A DNA stretch of 64,000 bases from Streptomyces abyssalis (GTDB lineage Bacteria; Actinomycetota; Actinomycetes; Streptomycetales; Streptomycetaceae), in the NCBI RefSeq assembly GCF_001751365.1, contig NZ_LJGT01000038.1, forward strand, positions 409,271 to 473,270, in the 5' to 3' direction. Every line of letters begins with the position of its first letter. The stretch's first letter is position 1. The translations under genes and the position numbers were made by a program. Of this stretch, positions 35,926 to 44,487 are shown piece by piece. The notes beneath the pieces are model-generated. The model was not told the DNA's origin, made no database searches, and worked only from the letters and a program-made list of their open reading frames with translations.

Positions 35926-35967
35926 GGGAGCCGGGTCGGGCAGTCAGGGAGCCGGGTCGGGCAGTCA
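35926..35967. repeat. 21-bp direct repeat
   Basis: Two perfect 21-bp units (35926-35946, 35947-35967). The second includes the stop codon of acyl-CoA dehydrogenase 2. Confidence 0.9.
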
Positions 35968-37137
35968 GTGACGGGGCAGGGCGAGGGCCCGGGTGCCGCG
36001 CTTGATCAGCTCGTTGGCGATGATCAGGCGCTGGATCTCGGACGTGCCCTCCCAGATCCGGTCGACCCGCAGCTCGCGGTAGAGCCGCTCGACCGGGTAG
36101 GAGCGGTCGTAGCCGCGCCCGCCGAAGATCTGCAGGCAGCGGTCGACGACCCGGCCGGCCACCTCGCTCGCGGCCAGCTTCGCCGTGGAGGCCTTGGCGT
36201 GCAGGGCCTTGCGTTCGGTCCCGGGCTGGTCCGCCTCCCAGGCGACCTGGTGGGTGTAGGCCCGGTTGACGGCGATGTCCACGGCGCAGTCCGCGAGCAT
36301 GCCCTGGATCAGCTGGAAGTCGGCGATACGGGAGCCGAACTGCCGCCGCTCCACCGCCCACTCCCGCGCCAGCTCCAGGGCGCGCTCCGCCGCGCCGGTC
36401 GTACGGGCGGCGATCATCAGCCGCTCGTCGGTGAACCACTCCTTGGTGAGTTCGTAGCCCTTGCCGACGCCGCCGAGCACGTCCTCGTCGGCGACGAACA
36501 CGTCCTGGAAGACGAACTCGGGGTGCCCGTTGACCGCCGAGTGCATGAAGCGCGGGACGCGGGTCATCCGCACGCCCGGCGCCTGCTTGCCGACGAAGAA
36601 GAGCGTGGGCTGCCGCTCGGGACCCGCGTCCGCCTGCACCAGCAGGAAGTCGGCGACGTCGCCGCAGGTGACGAACCACTTCTCACCGTTGAGCAGCCAC
36701 CCGCCCTCGGTCTTCTCGGCGGTGCTGGAACCGGATCCGGCGTCCGATCCGGCGCCGGGCTCCGTGACGGCGAACGCGTCGAAGCGTTCGCCGCGGATGA
36801 CGGGCAGCAGATACTTCTCGCGCTGCGCCTCGGTGCCGTACGCCAGGACGTTGGCCGGCCGCCAGGGGATGTCCCACAGGCAGTTGGTGACCTTGCCGAA
36901 CTCCTCCTCGACGATGACCTGATCGAGCAGGCTGAGTCCGGCGCCACCCCACTCGGCGGGCATGTTGATCGCGAACACACCCGCGTCGATGGCCTCGCGG
37001 GTGAGTGCGCGGACGGTTTCGGCCGGCAGCGGGCCGCCGGCCTCCTCCGACTCGTTCTCGTACTGCATCAGCCGCTGGGAGTAGGCGGCGGCGCGGGCCT
37101 TGAGGTCGGCCTGCTCGGGGGTGTAGCGGAAGTCCAT
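35965..37137 (-). CDS. Acyl-CoA dehydrogenase 2 of the amine cluster
   Basis: 390 residues, exactly the length of its neighbour. FAVTEPGAGSDAGSGSST and WLLNGEKWFVTCGD form the active-site region; RIWEGTSEIQR holds the catalytic Glu. The two proteins are much more alike in the C-terminal half than in the substrate-facing N-terminal half, as expected if gene conversion homogenises the core while specificity diverges. Heterotetramers are conceivable, since some actinobacterial dehydrogenases pair; no direct evidence here. Confidence 0.94.
   Translation of the reverse strand: MDFRYTPEQADLKARAAAYSQRLMQYENESEEAGGPLPAETVRALTREAIDAGVFAINMPAEWGGAGLSLLDQVIVEEEFGKVTNCLWDIPWRPANVLAYGTEAQREKYLLPVIRGERFDAFAVTEPGAGSDAGSGSSTAEKTEGGWLLNGEKWFVTCGDVADFLLVQADAGPERQPTLFFVGKQAPGVRMTRVPRFMHSAVNGHPEFVFQDVFVADEDVLGGVGKGYELTKEWFTDERLMIAARTTGAAERALELAREWAVERRQFGSRIADFQLIQGMLADCAVDIAVNRAYTHQVAWEADQPGTERKALHAKASTAKLAASEVAGRVVDRCLQIFGGRGYDRSYPVERLYRELRVDRIWEGTSEIQRLIIANELIKRGTRALALPRH
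36263..36397. repeat. 135-bp identical tract, copy 2
   Basis: Partner of 34962-35096. Confidence 0.95.
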
Positions 37138-37207
37138 GGCGATCCTTCCAGGCGGTCGGTGGGTGACACGTGCCGGTTGGCGGGTCGGGGCGGTCGGGGC
37201 GGTCGGG

Positions 37208-39280
37208 TCAGGCGAGTACGGCGCGGGCGTCCAGGGCGAGAGCGCCGTCGGGCCGGACGAGGAGGGGGTTGATCTCCAATTCGGCGATCTCGGGGTGTGC
37301 GGCGGCGACTTCGGTGATGCGGGCGACGGCCTCGGCGGCCGCGGCCACGTCGACGGCGGGGCGGCCACGGACGCCCCCGAGCAGCCCGGCGGTGCGCAGT
37401 CCGCGCAGCAGGCGCTCGGCCCGTGCCGCCGGAACGGGTGCCAGGGCGAACGCGACGTCCTGCAGGGTCTCGGTGAGGATGCCGCCGAGACCGACCATGG
37501 CGACCGGGCCGAAGCGCGGGTCCCGGTTGACGCCGACGATCAGTTCGACCCCGTCACCGAGGTCGGCCATGGCCTCGACCGAGTAGGCGGGCGCCCCGAG
37601 CCGGGCGTCCATCTCGCGGTACGCGGCCAGCAGCGAGGCTTCGTCGGGCAGCCGCAGCGCGACACCGCCCGCGTCGGACTTGTGCAGCAGGTGCAGCGCC
37701 TTGAGGACGTACGGACCGTCGAACTCCGCTGCCGCGGCGCGCAGCTGCTCCTCGCCGGTGATTCGGCGGGCCGCGGGAAAGCGCAGGCCCGCGGCGGTGA
37801 GCAGGGCCCGCACGGAGTGGTAGCCGGGGTCGGTCACCACGGGAGCGGGAGGCGGCAGCGGGGGCACCCCGGCAGGGCCGGCGGGCTCCCTGATGGTGAG
37901 GGCGGCGAGTGCGCGGGCCGCGTCCTCGGTGGCTCCGAAGACGGGGATGCCGCCCTCGGCGAGGATCCGGCAGCTGGGCGAGGCGGGGTACATGGACTGC
38001 ACGACCAGCGGCTTGGGACGCCCGTCGTGCGCGCGGACGATCTCCTGCGCGGCCTCCAGCTCGCCCACGGACAGTGCCGTTCCGCCCTCACCGAGACCGG
38101 CCTCCGAGGCGGCGTAGCCGCCGAAGTAGCCCGTCAGCAACACGGTGTCGACCTCTTCGGTGGCCAGTAGCGCCTCGATCGTGGTGGCGTAGGAGCCGGG
38201 GTCCTGCTCGCCCATGCCCGCCAGGTCCACGGGGTTGCCGACGGCGGACTGCTCCCACAGCACCTCGCGCAGCCGGGCCTGTGCGGGCTCGCCGAGTTCG
38301 GGGACGTCGAGCCCGGCGGCCTCGGCCGCGTCGGCGGCGATCGCGCCGTGGCCACCGCCGTCGGTGAAGATCGCGGTGCGCCTCCCGGCCCGGCGGTCCT
38401 GGGTGCCGAGGGCGGCCAGCACGGTCGCCATCTCCCGGGGGGTGGCGACCAGTTGCACACCGGCGTCGCGGCAGGCGGCGGCCACCACGTCGGCGGAGGT
38501 GGTCAGGGCTCCGGTGTGGGACTGCGCGCTGCGCGCGGACGCTGTGCCGCGTCCCGCGGTGAGCAGGACGACGGGCTTGCCGGCCACCGCGGCGGCCTCC
38601 GCGAAGGCCCGGCCGTCGCCGAAGTCCTCGGCGTAGACGGCGATGGCCGAAGTGCCCTCGTGACTGGCGCAGTCGGCGACGAGGTCGACGAGGGTGATGT
38701 CGGCCTGGTTCCCGAGCGAGACGAACCGGGAGAAGCCCAGCCCGTACGGCGTCAGCCGCAGCTGGAGTTCGAGGGCGAGGTTGCCGCTCTGGCTGAGCAG
38801 GGCGACGCCGCCGGGAGCGAAGGTGCCGGAGGCGAGGTACAGCTCGGTGGTGTTGTCGGCGATGCCCAGGCAGTTGGGGCCGACGAGGACGGCTCCGGCG
38901 TCGCGGACGCGGGCGGTTATCGCCTGCTGGCGGGCGCGCCCGGTGGCGCCGGTCTCGGCGAATCCGGCGGTGATCGCCACCAGGGCACGGGCACCGCAGG
39001 CCAGCGCGTCGTCGACGGCGGCCTCGAAGCCCGCTCCGGGAACGGAGAGCACGACGAGGTCGACCTGTTCGCCGATCGCGGCGACGCTGGGTGCCGCGGT
39101 CCTGCCCAGCACGGTGCCACCGCGCCGGTTCACCAGGTGTACGGGGCGGCGTCCGGGGGCGCGCAGGACCTGGGCGGCGATCGCGTTGCCGTACTTGGCG
39201 GGGTCGTCACTGGCGCCGACGACGGCGACGGACTTGGGGTCGAAGAGGGGCGTCAGGTGCCGGCCGGGCGTGCGGGCCAT
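37208..39280 (-). CDS. ADP-forming acyl-CoA synthetase (acetate-CoA ligase type)
   Basis: 690 residues, a single-chain fusion. An N-terminal CoA-binding Rossmann domain (VAVVGASDDPAKYGN, about 18-32) and a succinyl-CoA-ligase-like domain with SHTGAL, whose His (about residue 255) is phosphorylated, are followed by a C-terminal ATP-grasp domain (YVLKALHLLHKSDAGGV, VGLGGILTE). It makes acyl-CoA from acid plus ATP giving ADP. GGAG lies 7 nt before ATG and the ferredoxin stop is 1 nt away. In this set it would activate the acid released by the amine oxidase and aldehyde dehydrogenase. Confidence 0.92.
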   Translation of the reverse strand: MARTPGRHLTPLFDPKSVAVVGASDDPAKYGNAIAAQVLRAPGRRPVHLVNRRGGTVLGRTAAPSVAAIGEQVDLVVLSVPGAGFEAAVDDALACGARALVAITAGFAETGATGRARQQAITARVRDAGAVLVGPNCLGIADNTTELYLASGTFAPGGVALLSQSGNLALELQLRLTPYGLGFSRFVSLGNQADITLVDLVADCASHEGTSAIAVYAEDFGDGRAFAEAAAVAGKPVVLLTAGRGTASARSAQSHTGALTTSADVVAAACRDAGVQLVATPREMATVLAALGTQDRRAGRRTAIFTDGGGHGAIAADAAEAAGLDVPELGEPAQARLREVLWEQSAVGNPVDLAGMGEQDPGSYATTIEALLATEEVDTVLLTGYFGGYAASEAGLGEGGTALSVGELEAAQEIVRAHDGRPKPLVVQSMYPASPSCRILAEGGIPVFGATEDAARALAALTIREPAGPAGVPPLPPPAPVVTDPGYHSVRALLTAAGLRFPAARRITGEEQLRAAAAEFDGPYVLKALHLLHKSDAGGVALRLPDEASLLAAYREMDARLGAPAYSVEAMADLGDGVELIVGVNRDPRFGPVAMVGLGGILTETLQDVAFALAPVPAARAERLLRGLRTAGLLGGVRGRPAVDVAAAAEAVARITEVAAAHPEIAELEINPLLVRPDGALALDARAVLA

Positions 39281-39281
39281 G

Positions 39282-39473
39282 TCAATTCTCCAGCCTGAGT
39301 GCGGAGTTGGGGCAGCTGTCGGCGCAGTCCCGGGCAGCGTTCTCCGCGCCGGGCGGGACGTCGGCGGCGACGACGGAGGCGTAGCCCCACTCGTCGAGTT
39401 CGATCAGCTCGGGGGCGTGTTCCTGGCACAGGCCGTAGCCCTGGCACAGGGTGGAGTCCAGCAGGAGTTTCAT
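39282..39473 (-). CDS. Small ferredoxin (3Fe-4S type)
   Basis: 63 residues. CQGYGLC (residues 10-16) has Tyr where a 4Fe-4S ferredoxin would have its middle cysteine, and CADSCPNSAL supplies the last ligand, the pattern of P450/oxygenase-associated 3Fe-4S ferredoxins. Acidic overall. AAAGGA precedes ATG. It lies between the NuoF-like flavoprotein and the CoA synthetase, so it is the natural electron carrier for that flavoprotein. Partner oxygenase: the divergent Rieske enzyme (inference). Confidence 0.92.
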   Translation of the reverse strand: MKLLLDSTLCQGYGLCQEHAPELIELDEWGYASVVAADVPPGAENAARDCADSCPNSALRLEN

Positions 39474-39496
39474 GGCGGTCCTTTCAGCGGTCCGTC

Positions 39497-40888
39497 TCAG
39501 GGGCGGCGAGCGGCCCCGGCCGGTTGGCCGGGAGCGGGCTGGGGAGTGTCCGGCACCTCGGGCACGGGCACGGGCACGGTGAGCCGGGTGGAGGCCGGAG
39601 GCCCGTCCGGCATGCCGAAGCCGGCGGCGCAGACGGTGCACGGGGCGGCCAGGTGGGCACCGACCTTTGCCGGGAAGGCGCGCAGCAGGCTGCCCGCGGT
39701 GCCGGCAGCGGCGTCGAGGAGCCCGCAGGCGCCGCGGCCGGGCAGCCCCGCGGACCAGCGCGCCAGCGACGCGCGGACGTCCTCCGTCGCGCTGCCGGCG
39801 GCCAGTTGCCGCAGGGCGTCGCGGATCGATCCCGTACCGGCGACACACACGCCGCACTGGCGGGCGCTCTCGGCGGCGAGGTGTGCGGCGGCCTCGCCGG
39901 CAGCGGTCACGGGGCAGTCCTGCGGGCCGAGGAAGCGGATGGCGCCGCAGCCCAGGGCGGTGCCCGCCGCGGCGAGGCGGCCGGGGTCGACAGGCAGGTC
40001 CAGCGACTCCCCGGCGACGACGCCGCCGAACAGCCCGCCCATGAGCGCCCCCTCGGGATGCGCGCCGCCGTCCGGTCCGCCGTGGGCGGAGGCCAGCTCG
40101 CGCAGTGTCGTGCCGTAGGGGGCCTCGGTGAGCAGCGGGGCGTGGTCGCCGCCGCCGGAGACGGTCAGCAGGGTGGCCTCGGCGATCCGGCGGCTCAGGT
40201 CGGGGCGGGCGGCGAGGAGGGCGATCCGGGCGAGGGTCTCGACGTTGGCGACGAGGGTGGGCTCGTCGCCGACGCCCCGTTCGAAGGGCCGGGGCGGTTT
40301 GGCGGCCGGCAGTGCGGGGCCGCCGTTGATACGGCGGACCACCGCGCTCTCCTCACCGGCCACATAGGTGTGCTCGGTCTCCACCACCTGGACGGACAGC
40401 GGCGGCGGGTGCTCCGCGAGGGCCTGCCGGACGTGGCGGGCCGCCGCCGGGTCGGAGAGGTAGACGTACCCGCGCCGGGCGCCGATGGCGGTGGCCGCCC
40501 GGGCGAGGCCGTCGAGTACGAGGTGGGGGCGTGCCCGCAGCAGCCACCGGTCCTTGACGGAACCGGGCTCGCCCTCCTCGCCGTTGGCGACGACGACGGG
40601 CGCACCGCCTGCGTCGCGCACGGCTGCCATTTTGACGGCGGTCGGGAAGCCCGCGCCGCCGCGCCCGCACAGCCCTGACCGGGTGAGGAGCCCCGGCAGC
40701 GCGTCGGGGGCGGTGGCGGTGGCGTACCCGCCGTGGGCGAGGTAGGTCCGCGCGTTCTCCAGCCGGTCGGGGTGCGGGCCGAGAACGGTGCCGGGGGTGC
40801 GCTCACCCGCGTCGGGACCGGTTGCTGCGGGGGGCATCAGGGACCGGACGGCGGTCCGCCGTGCCCCGCGGGCTCGCGTCGTGGTCAT
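39497..40888 (-). CDS. NuoF-like NADH-binding Fe-S flavoprotein
   Basis: 463 residues related to complex I subunit NuoF but standing without other Nuo genes. FMN/NADH motifs: GRGGAGFPTAVK (about 74-85), ANGEEGEPGSVKDR and YVAGEESAVVRRINGG. The C-terminal Fe-S region has CGVC plus later cysteines (RGACGLLD, APCTVCAAG), so the cluster arrangement differs from classical NuoF. ATG follows GGAGGG by 5 nt and overlaps the 170-residue protein gene (ATGA). A role as NADH:ferredoxin reductase for the neighbouring ferredoxin is inferred. Confidence 0.88.
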   Translation of the reverse strand: MTTTRARGARRTAVRSLMPPAATGPDAGERTPGTVLGPHPDRLENARTYLAHGGYATATAPDALPGLLTRSGLCGRGGAGFPTAVKMAAVRDAGGAPVVVANGEEGEPGSVKDRWLLRARPHLVLDGLARAATAIGARRGYVYLSDPAAARHVRQALAEHPPPLSVQVVETEHTYVAGEESAVVRRINGGPALPAAKPPRPFERGVGDEPTLVANVETLARIALLAARPDLSRRIAEATLLTVSGGGDHAPLLTEAPYGTTLRELASAHGGPDGGAHPEGALMGGLFGGVVAGESLDLPVDPGRLAAAGTALGCGAIRFLGPQDCPVTAAGEAAAHLAAESARQCGVCVAGTGSIRDALRQLAAGSATEDVRASLARWSAGLPGRGACGLLDAAAGTAGSLLRAFPAKVGAHLAAPCTVCAAGFGMPDGPPASTRLTVPVPVPEVPDTPQPAPGQPAGAARRP

Positions 40889-41397
40889 GCGTGCCCTCCA
40901 AGGTGTGAGGTGGCGTCGTGGGAGCGGGCCGTGTCCCCGGAGCCGTGTGCGCCGCGGGCCCTCCTGGCCCTGCTGACGTCGCTGCCGTGGCCGGTGCCGC
41001 CGGCGTCGTCGGCCCTCCCGGCCGCGTCGGCGTCACCCGTGCGCAGGCTGTGGAGCGCGGACTCCAGGGCGTCGCGCTGGCGGGCCGTACGGGCGTAGGC
41101 GCTGCCCGGCAGTCCGATGAGCATCCGGTGGTGGTCGAGGACGACCTCGGCGGCCAGCAGGGCGGCCCGGCGGTCGCCGGGCCGGGTGCCGGTCGCGACG
41201 CCGGTCACCAGCTCGGTGACCTCGGCCAGGTAGCGCAGCCAGCTGCGCTCGCTGCCGTGCAGGATCAGTCGCTGCACGCGGCGGTACTCGACGGCGGAGG
41301 CCGTCGGCGGGCTGCGCAGGGCAGCCACGTTCGAGGGAAGTTCGCGTTCCGGCTCGGGGGTGAGGCCGAGCCAGACCAGACTCCGACGACCGCTCAT
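40885..41397 (-). CDS. Uncharacterised protein translationally coupled to the NuoF-like gene
   Basis: 170 residues. I recognise no family. The first ~115 residues are mainly helical with conserved-looking aromatic/charged positions (AVEYRRVQRLILHGSERSWLRYLAEV); the last ~50 are a low-complexity Gly/His/Asp/Arg tail. GGAGG lies 5 nt before ATG, and the stop overlaps the next start. As first gene of the leftward set it is the one closest to the shared promoter. It may be an accessory subunit of the flavoprotein. Confidence 0.7.
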   Translation of the reverse strand: MSGRRSLVWLGLTPEPERELPSNVAALRSPPTASAVEYRRVQRLILHGSERSWLRYLAEVTELVTGVATGTRPGDRRAALLAAEVVLDHHRMLIGLPGSAYARTARQRDALESALHSLRTGDADAAGRADDAGGTGHGSDVSRARRARGAHGSGDTARSHDATSHLGGHA

Positions 41398-41791
41398 GCG
41401 TGCCTCCGGGGTGAGGTGTGGGGACCCGGCCGCTGCCGGGAGGTGACCTGGTGGATTGCCGGACCGGGTGGATCGCCGGACCGGGTGTGCGGCGGGACCG
41501 GTTGTGCCGGGCGGCCCGGGAGCGTCCCGGGCACCGCCGGGACGGCAGGGGTGACCGGAGAGGTCGGGTGGCGGGATACGGGTCGGGGAAGTGAACGGGG
41601 CCGCGGAGCGCGGCGAAGCCGGGCGGGGACGGCCCGGGGCGGGCCGCGTACGGCAGAGGAACCGGCGCGGCGACGGACCGAAGCTAACTAATTGATTAGT
41701 CAGTCCGCAACCCTTGACAGTTCACAAGTCGCTCCCCAGGCTGACTAACCATTCAGTCAGCTTCGAGCCAGTTCCCCACTGGAGTCAGCCG
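41398..41791. promoter_or_regulatory. Divergent promoter region of the amine cluster
   Basis: 394 bp without a gene. The left part holds two imperfect 17-bp direct repeats (about 41449-41483) and a hairpin (41514-41532, 8-bp stem). The right part is AT-rich. A rightward promoter TTGACA (41714-41719), 17 bp, CAGGCT (41737-41742) is overlapped by an operator-like palindrome. TTG at 41714 is therefore not a start codon. Confidence 0.75.
41687..41761. promoter_or_regulatory. Paired operator-like palindromes
   Basis: ACTAAT-TG-ATTAGT (41687-41700) and GCTGACT-8-AGTCAGC (41740-41761). The second covers the -10 box of the Rieske promoter; the first lies just before the -35. Centres are about 57 bp apart. 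Binding by the TetR protein encoded at 32771-33373 is inferred. Confidence 0.7.
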
Positions 41792-43033
41792 ATGTACGCG
41801 AAATCCCCCGCCACCCCCGCCGGGACCACGGGCTCGCCCCCCACGGGACCGTCCCCCGGCTTGCCCGCCACGAAGCCGCCGCGCAGCCGCGCGGAAGCCG
41901 CACCGCCCACGCCGGGCGAGGCGCTGGCGGGCCGCTACTACACCGACCCGGGTGTCGCCGAGGCCGAGAACCGGCACATCTTCGCCAAGTCCTGGCAGCT
42001 GGTCTGCCACGAGTCGGACCTGCCCGGCGCGGGCGCACGGCTCGCCGCGACCGCGGCCGGACGCGAAGTCCTCGTCGTACGCACCGAGGACGGCGGCCTC
42101 GCCGCTCACCTCAACGTCTGCCGCCACCGCGGCACCCGCCTGGTCTCGGCGCCCGAACCGGGCGGCAAGGCCATCCGCTGCCCGTACCACGGCTGGACCT
42201 ACAAGCTCGACGGCCGGCTCGTCGGCGCGCCGGAGGCCCGGCAGATCCCGTGCCTGGACAAGCCGAGGCTGGGGCTGTTCCCGGTCCGCGTCGAGTCGTT
42301 CCTCGGCTTCGTCTTCGTGAACCACGACCCGGACGCCGTCCCGCTCGCCGAGCAGTGCGCCGGGCTCGCCGAGGCCGTGGGGCACTACGCCGGTCCCGGC
42401 CTGGTACCGGTCGGCCGCGACCGGATCCACGACCTCGACGGCGCCGAGGTCCAGCACGCCAACTGGAAGGTGACCGTCGACAACTACCTGGAGGGCTACC
42501 ACGTACCCGTGGCCCACCCCGGGCTGATGCGGCTGCTCGACTACCAGGGCTACACCTGTGAGATCGAGGAGGCCTACACGCTCTTCGCCTCCCCGCTGCG
42601 CGACAAGCCCTCCTCGAACTGGCCCGAGCGCCTCTACCAGCGCCTCGCCGCCCCGATGCCCGGCCTCACCGAGGCCGACCACCGGGTCTGGCGGTACGCG
42701 GTCATCTATCCGAACACTCTCATCGACTTCTACCCCGACCATGTGCTTGCCTGGACCGCGATCCCCAGGGGCGTCGACCGCGTCGCCGTTCCCGGCGCGT
42801 TCTACACCCGGGTCGGCACCTCGCTGCGCACCCGTCTCGCGCGGAGGCTCAACATCCACATCGGCTGGATCACCAACGACGAGGATGCCGAGCTCGTGGC
42901 CCGCGTACAGAAAGGACTCACCACCCCGGGGTTCGAACCCGGTCCGCTGTCCCGGCGCGAGTCGGCGGTCGGCTGGTTCGCCGACCGGATCAGGGCGGAT
43001 CTCGCGGCGGTCCCCGACGACGAGACGGCCTGA
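41792..43033 (+). CDS. Rieske-type non-heme iron oxygenase, alpha subunit
   Basis: 413 residues from ATG, 7 nt after GGAG. The Rieske [2Fe-2S] ligands are CRH (110-112) and CPYH (130-133). The mononuclear iron site is DNYLEGYHVPVAHPG, His237 and His242, with Asp365 in NDED as likely third ligand. The N-terminal 40 residues are Pro/Thr-rich. The overall layout suits enzymes that demethylate or cleave quaternary amines (GbcA/CntA type) better than aromatic dioxygenases, and no beta subunit is present. Electron supply probably comes from the leftward ferredoxin/flavoprotein. First gene of the rightward set. Confidence 0.93.
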   Translation: MYAKSPATPAGTTGSPPTGPSPGLPATKPPRSRAEAAPPTPGEALAGRYYTDPGVAEAENRHIFAKSWQLVCHESDLPGAGARLAATAAGREVLVVRTEDGGLAAHLNVCRHRGTRLVSAPEPGGKAIRCPYHGWTYKLDGRLVGAPEARQIPCLDKPRLGLFPVRVESFLGFVFVNHDPDAVPLAEQCAGLAEAVGHYAGPGLVPVGRDRIHDLDGAEVQHANWKVTVDNYLEGYHVPVAHPGLMRLLDYQGYTCEIEEAYTLFASPLRDKPSSNWPERLYQRLAAPMPGLTEADHRVWRYAVIYPNTLIDFYPDHVLAWTAIPRGVDRVAVPGAFYTRVGTSLRTRLARRLNIHIGWITNDEDAELVARVQKGLTTPGFEPGPLSRRESAVGWFADRIRADLAAVPDDETA

Positions 43034-43250
43034 GCCGCCGCAGCCGCCCCCGGCGCGGCGCCCGTCCCCTCCGGCACCGGCTGACAGGTTCCGCACGGCC
43101 TCCGCTCGCCCCAGCCGGCACCAAGGCCGCGCCTCACCCTCACTCGAACTCACCCGAATTCACCGCGTCAGGCCCTGTTCCCCCGGTATTCCCCCGACCT
43201 CGCCCGATCAGTGTCCGTGCCGTACGGACACCCCACGGAGAGGACCGCTG

Positions 43251-44483
43251 ATGTCCCCCGAGGCGCTCCCACCATCGCCCGAACCTCCCCCATGTCCCCC
43301 GTCTCCCCCACCCACCCGGACCGAACGTTCCCGCCGGGTCTCCGAGCGCATACCGCGCCGCCTGTCCCGGCGGTCGGTCCTGCGCTCCGGTTCCGCCGCG
43401 GCGGCCGGCCTCGGCCTCGGCGCGGCCGCGTCCGGCTGCGGCTTCACATCCGCGGGTACGGCCTCCCAGGAGGCGAACGACGAGCCCATCGAGATGAAGA
43501 TCGACGGCGACCTCGTGTACTTCAACTGGGCCGACTTCGTCGACCCTGCCGTCTTCAAGGGGTTCGAGAGGGAGTACGGCGTCAAGGTCGTGCAGTCGAA
43601 CTTCGACTCCATGGAAGGCATGGCAGCCAAGCTCAACGCCGGCAACAGGTACGACATCATCTTCCCCACCGCCAAGTGGGCGGAGCGGCTCGTCCAGGGG
43701 CACCGGCTGCGCCGTATCGACCACTCCCGGCTGAGGAACGCCGACGCCGTACTGAGCCGCTACGACTTCTTCACCGACCCCTGGTACGACCCCGGGTCCC
43801 GGCACACCCTGCCGTTCACCATGTACAAGACCGGCATCGGCTGGCGGAAGGACAAGATCGGCGACGAGCTGTCCGGGTCCTGGGACGACCTGTGGCTGCC
43901 CCGTGCCATGGGCCGCGTCTTCGTGCTGGACGACCGGGACGAGGTGCTCGGTCTGGCCGCGCTCAAGCGCGGCCTGGACGTCTCCACGTCCGACGAGGAC
44001 GACCTCGGTGAGATCACCGCGACGCTGCGTTCGCTCCGCCCGCACCTGCGGGGCTTCTCCAGCAACAGCTACAACAACCTGCTCACCGGCGACGCCGTCA
44101 TGACCCAGGCGTGGAGCGGTGACATGGCCGCCATGCTGAACCAGGCCAAGGACCAGTCGGTGTTCGGCTTCGAGGTCGCCGAGGAAGGCGCGCCCCTCAA
44201 CTCCGACTGCTACGCCATCCCGTCCGACGCGCCCCACCCAGGTACGGCGATGCTCTTCATCGACTACATGCTCCGGCCCGAGAACGTCCGCAGAAACATC
44301 GAGTACATCGGCTACCCGATGCCGGTCGGCGGCACGGAGGACACCTACGCCGCACTGGTCGAGCCCTTCCCCGCCTGCGTCGTCTTCTCCGGCGACCTCA
44401 AGGACGACCTCTACTTCCGCAACGGCGACGACCGGGCCGAACGAGCCCGGGACACCGCCTGGACCCGTGTGAAAGCCAGTTGA
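43251..44483 (+). CDS. ABC transporter substrate-binding lipoprotein (polyamine/PotD-like)
   Basis: 410 residues. The N-terminus has a Pro-rich tail then a twin-arginine signal (SRRSVLRS, residues 39-46) and lipobox ending at Cys63 (AASGC), so it is exported folded and lipid-anchored. The body has the spermidine/putrescine-binding pattern LVYFNWADFVDPAVFKGFEREYG (about 85-107) and SWDDLW. It should capture a cationic amine outside the cell. GGAGAGGA precedes ATG by 6 nt. The related PotBCA proteins follow directly. Confidence 0.92.
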   Translation: MSPEALPPSPEPPPCPPSPPPTRTERSRRVSERIPRRLSRRSVLRSGSAAAAGLGLGAAASGCGFTSAGTASQEANDEPIEMKIDGDLVYFNWADFVDPAVFKGFEREYGVKVVQSNFDSMEGMAAKLNAGNRYDIIFPTAKWAERLVQGHRLRRIDHSRLRNADAVLSRYDFFTDPWYDPGSRHTLPFTMYKTGIGWRKDKIGDELSGSWDDLWLPRAMGRVFVLDDRDEVLGLAALKRGLDVSTSDEDDLGEITATLRSLRPHLRGFSSNSYNNLLTGDAVMTQAWSGDMAAMLNQAKDQSVFGFEVAEEGAPLNSDCYAIPSDAPHPGTAMLFIDYMLRPENVRRNIEYIGYPMPVGGTEDTYAALVEPFPACVVFSGDLKDDLYFRNGDDRAERARDTAWTRVKAS

Positions 44484-44487
44484 CGCC

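Noticed and set aside
41714..41791. Longer start of the Rieske oxygenase at TTG 41714
   Set aside because: That TTG is the -35 box of the predicted promoter, and the ATG at 41792 has a good ribosome site.
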